Shown piece after piece: positions 61,063-64,000 of a stretch of DNA of 64,000 bases (its first letter is position 1; each line of letters starts with the position of its first letter). Made by a program: the position numbers and the translations under genes. The DNA is from Hyphomicrobiales bacterium (lineage in GTDB: Bacteria > Pseudomonadota > Alphaproteobacteria > Rhizobiales > Rhizobiaceae). The notes under the pieces are model-generated. The model saw only the letters and a program-made list of their open reading frames with translations, did no database searches and had not been told where the DNA came from. The stretch is from NCBI GenBank assembly GCA_900469965.1, contig UBZP01000024.1, positions 123,255 to 187,254 of the forward strand, written 5' to 3'.

Positions 61063-62463
61063 TCAACATTCGACGACGTTCACGGCCAGACCGCCGGTGG
61101 AGGTTTCCTTGTACTTCTCGTTCATGTCCACGCCCGTCTGCCGCATCGTCTCGATGCAGGCGTCGAGCGGGACGAAATGGGTTCCGTCGCCCTTGATGGC
61201 CAAGGATGCGGCCGTCACCGCCTTCACCGCGCCGAGCGCATTGCGCTCGATGCAGGGCACCTGCACCAGCCCCGCCACCGGATCGCAGGTCATGCCAAGA
61301 TGATGCTCCAGCGCGATCTCGGCGGCGTTCTCGATCTGCTCCGGCGTGCCGCCCATGACGGCGGCGAGCCCCGCTGCCGCCATCGCGGAAGCCGAACCCA
61401 CCTCGCCCTGACAGCCCACCTCGGCGCCGGAAATCGACGCATTGTGCTTGATGATGCCGCCGATCGCGGCCGCCGTCAGCAGGTAGTCGCGAATGCCGTC
61501 GGCATCGGCGTCCTCGTGGAAGTGCAGGTAGTAGCGGATCGTCGCCGGCACGACACCCGCAGCCCCGTTGGTCGGCGACGTGACGACGCGGCCGCCGGCG
61601 GCGTTCTCCTCGTTCACCGCCATCGCATAGACGCTGAGCCAGTCGTTGGCGAGCAGCGGATTGGACTTGTTGGAACGCCACTCGGCATGCAGCTTGTCGT
61701 GGATCATCCGGGCGCGTCGCTTGACCTTCAGCCCGCCCGGCATGATGCCCTCGCCCTGCAGGCCGCGGTCGATGCAGCTCGTCATCGCGTTCCAGATCCG
61801 GTCGAGGCCCGCATCGAGATCGGCCCGCGACATCGCCGTCTCTTCGTTGGCCCGCTTCATCTGCGCGATCGTCAGCCCGGAGCGCTGCGCCATCTCCAGC
61901 ATTTCCTTGGCGGTCGCAAAGGGAAACGGCACCTTGCGTTCGCTCGCCTGCGCCTTGGTCGCCCGCATCGCCTCCAGTTCGGTGTCGGTGACGACGAAGC
62001 CGCCGCCGACCGAATAGTAGATGCGCTTCAGGAGCAGCCTGCCGTCGCGGTCGAAGGCGGAAAACGACATGCCGTTGGCATGCCCCGGCAGCGGCGTCTT
62101 CTTGTCGAAGATCAGGTCGGTCTTCGGCTGGAAGGCGTAGCCCGGGTGGCCCGGCGGCGTGATCCGACCGCTCTGCTCCACCTCGGCGATGATCGCGTCC
62201 ATCCGGTCGGGATCGACCAGGTCGGGGCGCTCCCCCATCAGCCCGAGGATCACGGCACGGTCGGTGCCGTGACCGACGCCGGTGAACGCGAGCGAGCCGT
62301 GCAGGCTCATCTTGATGGCTGCCACGGCTGCCCCGGCCGGTCGCGGCCAGTCGGGAGACAGGATCAGTTCGAGGAAGCGGTTGGCCGCCGACATCGGCCC
62401 CATCGTATGCGAACTGGACGGGCCGATACCGATCTTGAAGACGTCGAAGACGGAAAGAAACAT
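61063..62463 (-). CDS. sdaA: L-serine ammonia-lyase
   Basis: Single-chain iron-sulfur serine deaminase, converting L-serine to pyruvate and ammonia. The 466 residues show N-terminal [38 protein letters not shown], and cluster Cys in [27 protein letters not shown] and the extreme C-terminal VVEC. Alpha and beta domains are fused as in type 1 enzymes. The [12 protein letters not shown] is used from family alignment; the frame is open 52 codons further upstream. Confidence 0.96.
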   Translation of the reverse strand: MFLSVFDVFKIGIGPSSSHTMGPMSAANRFLELILSPDWPRPAGAAVAAIKMSLHGSLAFTGVGHGTDRAVILGLMGERPDLVDPDRMDAIIAEVEQSGRITPPGHPGYAFQPKTDLIFDKKTPLPGHANGMSFSAFDRDGRLLLKRIYYSVGGGFVVTDTELEAMRATKAQASERKVPFPFATAKEMLEMAQRSGLTIAQMKRANEETAMSRADLDAGLDRIWNAMTSCIDRGLQGEGIMPGGLKVKRRARMIHDKLHAEWRSNKSNPLLANDWLSVYAMAVNEENAAGGRVVTSPTNGAAGVVPATIRYYLHFHEDADADGIRDYLLTAAAIGGIIKHNASISGAEVGCQGEVGSASAMAAAGLAAVMGGTPEQIENAAEIALEHHLGMTCDPVAGLVQVPCIERNALGAVKAVTAASLAIKGDGTHFVPLDACIETMRQTGVDMNEKYKETSTGGLAVNVVEC

Positions 62464-62665
62464 GCCGTGGACCTGCCGAAACCATGGGCCGCACCGCGAC
62501 CCCGTGCCGTGTGCGCGCCCTCGCCTGTAAGATGGCAATGCCGCGCGCGCGCGGCAATATGTGAAACCTGCGGGAAAACTACGCGATCGCCGGAGGGGCT
62601 CAAGGTGGCGCCCCGACATCCGTCATTGTGCCTGCGACATCGCCGGTGACGTGGTGTCCAAAACG

Positions 62666-62693
62666 AAAAAGGCGCGCCAGTGGTCGGCGCGCC
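62666..62693 (-). terminator. Rho-independent terminator of the 33-residue gene
   Basis: On the minus strand, just after the small membrane gene, arms GGCGCGCC (62671-62678 and 62686-62693) with a 7-base loop are followed by TTTTT. A private terminator supports the small gene as a real transcription unit. Confidence 0.8.
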
Positions 62694-62719
62694 GTTCAGG
62701 TCTCTACCCGTGATTTCGC

Positions 62720-62821
62720 TCAGTTGCCGCCGAAGAGGTACACGAGACCGAGAAAGCCTGCAAAACCGAGAACCATGCGGAAGGTGAGGCCCCAGCAGGC
62801 CTTCTGTACGGAACTTTCCAT
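62720..62821 (-). CDS. Small membrane peptide, 33 residues
   Basis: A very short gene with ATG at 62819-62821 (minus), ribosome site GGGGA about five bases upstream, and a dedicated terminator about 27 bp after the stop. The product (MESSVQKACWGLTFRMVLGF then AGFLGLVYLFGGN) has a short polar N-terminus and one hydrophobic helix of about 18 residues. Family not recognised. The combination of start signal, helix and terminator makes chance unlikely. Confidence 0.65.
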   Translation of the reverse strand: MESSVQKACWGLTFRMVLGFAGFLGLVYLFGGN

Positions 62822-63117
62822 GATTTCCCCAAGATGGTGAAGGACATGTCGTCCGGTGTCTATCGCCCCGACGACGGCCCTTCATTAGTGAAGGAATGAT
62901 GAAAAGGCAATCCGGAAAAGTGGCGAAACCAAGGCAAATGCACAACAATCATACTTTAGAACAATTGCATTTTATTTAAAATCAAATGGTTACGATCTTG
63001 AGGCATGTGCCGGCTGCATGCCTGCCCGCCACACAAAAGCCGGCAGTCTGAAAATCCGGGCCCGCCGAGCTCACCGCCAGTTTGCAAATCACATAAACCA
63101 TGGCACATCACAGGCCC

Positions 63118-63810
63118 ATGACCATCGCCGATCCGATTGCCTTCGTCGTCTTCATCCTGCTGTGGCTGGCCTATGCCAGGACCACCGACAGCCTGCGTTT
63201 CCGCAACCGCGTGAGCCTGACGCGGGCGATGAACGCCCAGCGCGCCGCCTGGATCCGCAACGCCATGCGCCGCGACCTGCGCATGATCGATACGCAGATC
63301 ATGGCGGGCCTGCAAAACGGCACCGCCTTCTTCGCCTCCACCTCGATCCTGGCGCTCGGCGGATGCTTCGCCCTGCTCGGCGCCACCGAGAAGGTCTTCA
63401 TGATCTTCGGCGACCTGCCTCTGGTCTTCCAGGCCGGCCGCGCCGGCTTCGAACTGAAGGTCGGCGGGCTCGCCTGCATCTTCGGCTATGCCTTCTTCAA
63501 GTTCGGCTGGTCCTACCGGCTGTTCAACTACTGCACCATCCTTCTCGGCGCCGTGCCGATGGCGGGCGACATCCACAAGGACCCGGCGGCAGCCGACCTC
63601 GCCGCAGACAAGGTGATCCGCATGAACATCCTCGCCGCCAGCCATTTCAATGCCGGGCTGCGGGCGATTTTTCTGTCGATCGGCTATCTCGGCTGGTTCG
63701 TCAGCCCCTATCTCTTCATGGTGACGACCGCCTTCATCATCTTCGTCCTCATCCGCCGGCAGTTCTATTCGGATGCCCGCCGGACCGTGCTCGAACAGGT
63801 CGACGTGTGA
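63118..63810 (+). CDS. DUF599 family membrane protein
   Basis: A 230-residue integral membrane protein of the DUF599 family (MTIADPIAFVVFILLWLAY at the N-terminus; the conserved NRVSLTRAMNAQRAAWIRNAMRRDLRMIDTQIMAGLQNGTAFFASTSILALGG is diagnostic). About five helices; function unknown. The second ATG is preferred, with AGG just upstream; an ATG six codons earlier lacks a ribosome site. The 296-bp divergent gap to the 33-residue gene contains an AT-rich ATTTTATTTAAAAT palindrome that may form promoter DNA. Confidence 0.87.
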   Translation: MTIADPIAFVVFILLWLAYARTTDSLRFRNRVSLTRAMNAQRAAWIRNAMRRDLRMIDTQIMAGLQNGTAFFASTSILALGGCFALLGATEKVFMIFGDLPLVFQAGRAGFELKVGGLACIFGYAFFKFGWSYRLFNYCTILLGAVPMAGDIHKDPAAADLAADKVIRMNILAASHFNAGLRAIFLSIGYLGWFVSPYLFMVTTAFIIFVLIRRQFYSDARRTVLEQVDV

Positions 63811-63916
63811 GGCTGCGCGCGGCGGGGCAGAGCGACCGCACGCCATCTTTTCGGACCGACCGATGCCGACTGGCCCCTTCGTTCCCTCGGCTCATCATCC
63901 GGCCGGACAACTCTCG

Positions 63917-64000
63917 ATGAACAGGCAGATGACCGAACAACAGCCCCCCATTTCGACCGAACAGGCACCCGCCGCCACCCCCACGCCGCGCGCCACGTCC
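63917..64000 (+). CDS. Start of a further gene, cut by the window edge
   Basis: An open frame from ATG 63917 runs off the end, giving a Gln/Pro/Thr/Ala-rich N-terminus (MNRQMTEQQPPISTEQAPAA and on). A second in-frame ATG at 63929 has AGG before it and may be the real start. Too little is visible to name it. Confidence 0.4.
   Translation, partial: MNRQMTEQQPPISTEQAPAATPTPRATS

Noticed and set aside
62960..62985. Iron-control (Irr box-like) site upstream of DUF599
   Set aside because: TTTAGAA is present, but the second half does not match TTCTAAA; the AT palindrome next to it is more likely promoter DNA.

Overview
The window looks like a chromosomal segment of a Rhizobiales (Hyphomicrobiales) alphaproteobacterium, most likely Rhizobiaceae. 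The support is very high GC with strong third-position bias, the dusB(nifR3)-ntrB-ntrC operon, a fused ispDF, a pyruvate dehydrogenase operon whose E1-beta carries a lipoyl domain, parE with an Ala/Pro-rich leader, DUF2336, DUF1489 and PAS_5/PilZ proteins, and palindromic mosaic repeats in intergenic gaps. I found no tRNA, rRNA, CRISPR array, transposase or prophage gene.

Layout. 0.1-9.9 kb: ntrC, ntrB and dusB on the minus strand; divergent ispDF-cinA; a RatA-like START protein, a PLP decarboxylase, a small P-loop kinase, lipA with a clear terminator, and a GlsB-type membrane protein. 9.9-20.6 kb (minus strand): two kinds of palindromic repeat, then lpdA, a DUF465 protein, an SGNH hydrolase, pdhC, pdhB, pdhA, ftsB, a second mosaic repeat, eno (with a LacI-type operator candidate upstream), kdsA and a VOC protein. 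This is central carbon metabolism (glycolysis to acetyl-CoA, plus lipoate) together with Kdo and division genes.

21-29.2 kb (plus strand) is the least conventional part. It holds a long coiled-coil protein, a four-gene operon joined by 4-bp ATGA overlaps (acyltransferase, CdsA-like, small membrane protein, CDP-alcohol phosphatidyltransferase with an altered motif), and a 1199-residue FecR-TPR-outer-membrane-barrel protein. It lies between kdsA/VOC and pyrG and looks like an envelope-lipid and outer-membrane module set into a housekeeping neighbourhood.

29.2-47 kb: pyrG, secG, tpiA, a secreted alpha/beta hydrolase, parE, DUF2336, a CitE-like protein, flavin reductase, nitroreductase, a secreted beta-rich protein, a lysophospholipid acyltransferase, thrS, DUF1697, yidD, an IscU-like scaffold, folE and hisI. 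47-64 kb: a patatin phospholipase, a CBS protein, a rhomboid protease, a PAS_5 protein, a tandem PilZ protein, a periplasmic transglutaminase-like protease, an S11 D,D-carboxypeptidase with SPOR domain, an SDR with a SEC-C tail overlapping an orphan E2-type acyltransferase, an ICMT-like methyltransferase, two lipoproteins, an L,D-transpeptidase, an SDR, DUF1489, sdaA, a 33-residue membrane peptide, DUF599, and the start of one more gene. Three of the small genes (54, 42 and 33 codons) were recognised from start, Shine-Dalgarno and hydrophobic pattern.
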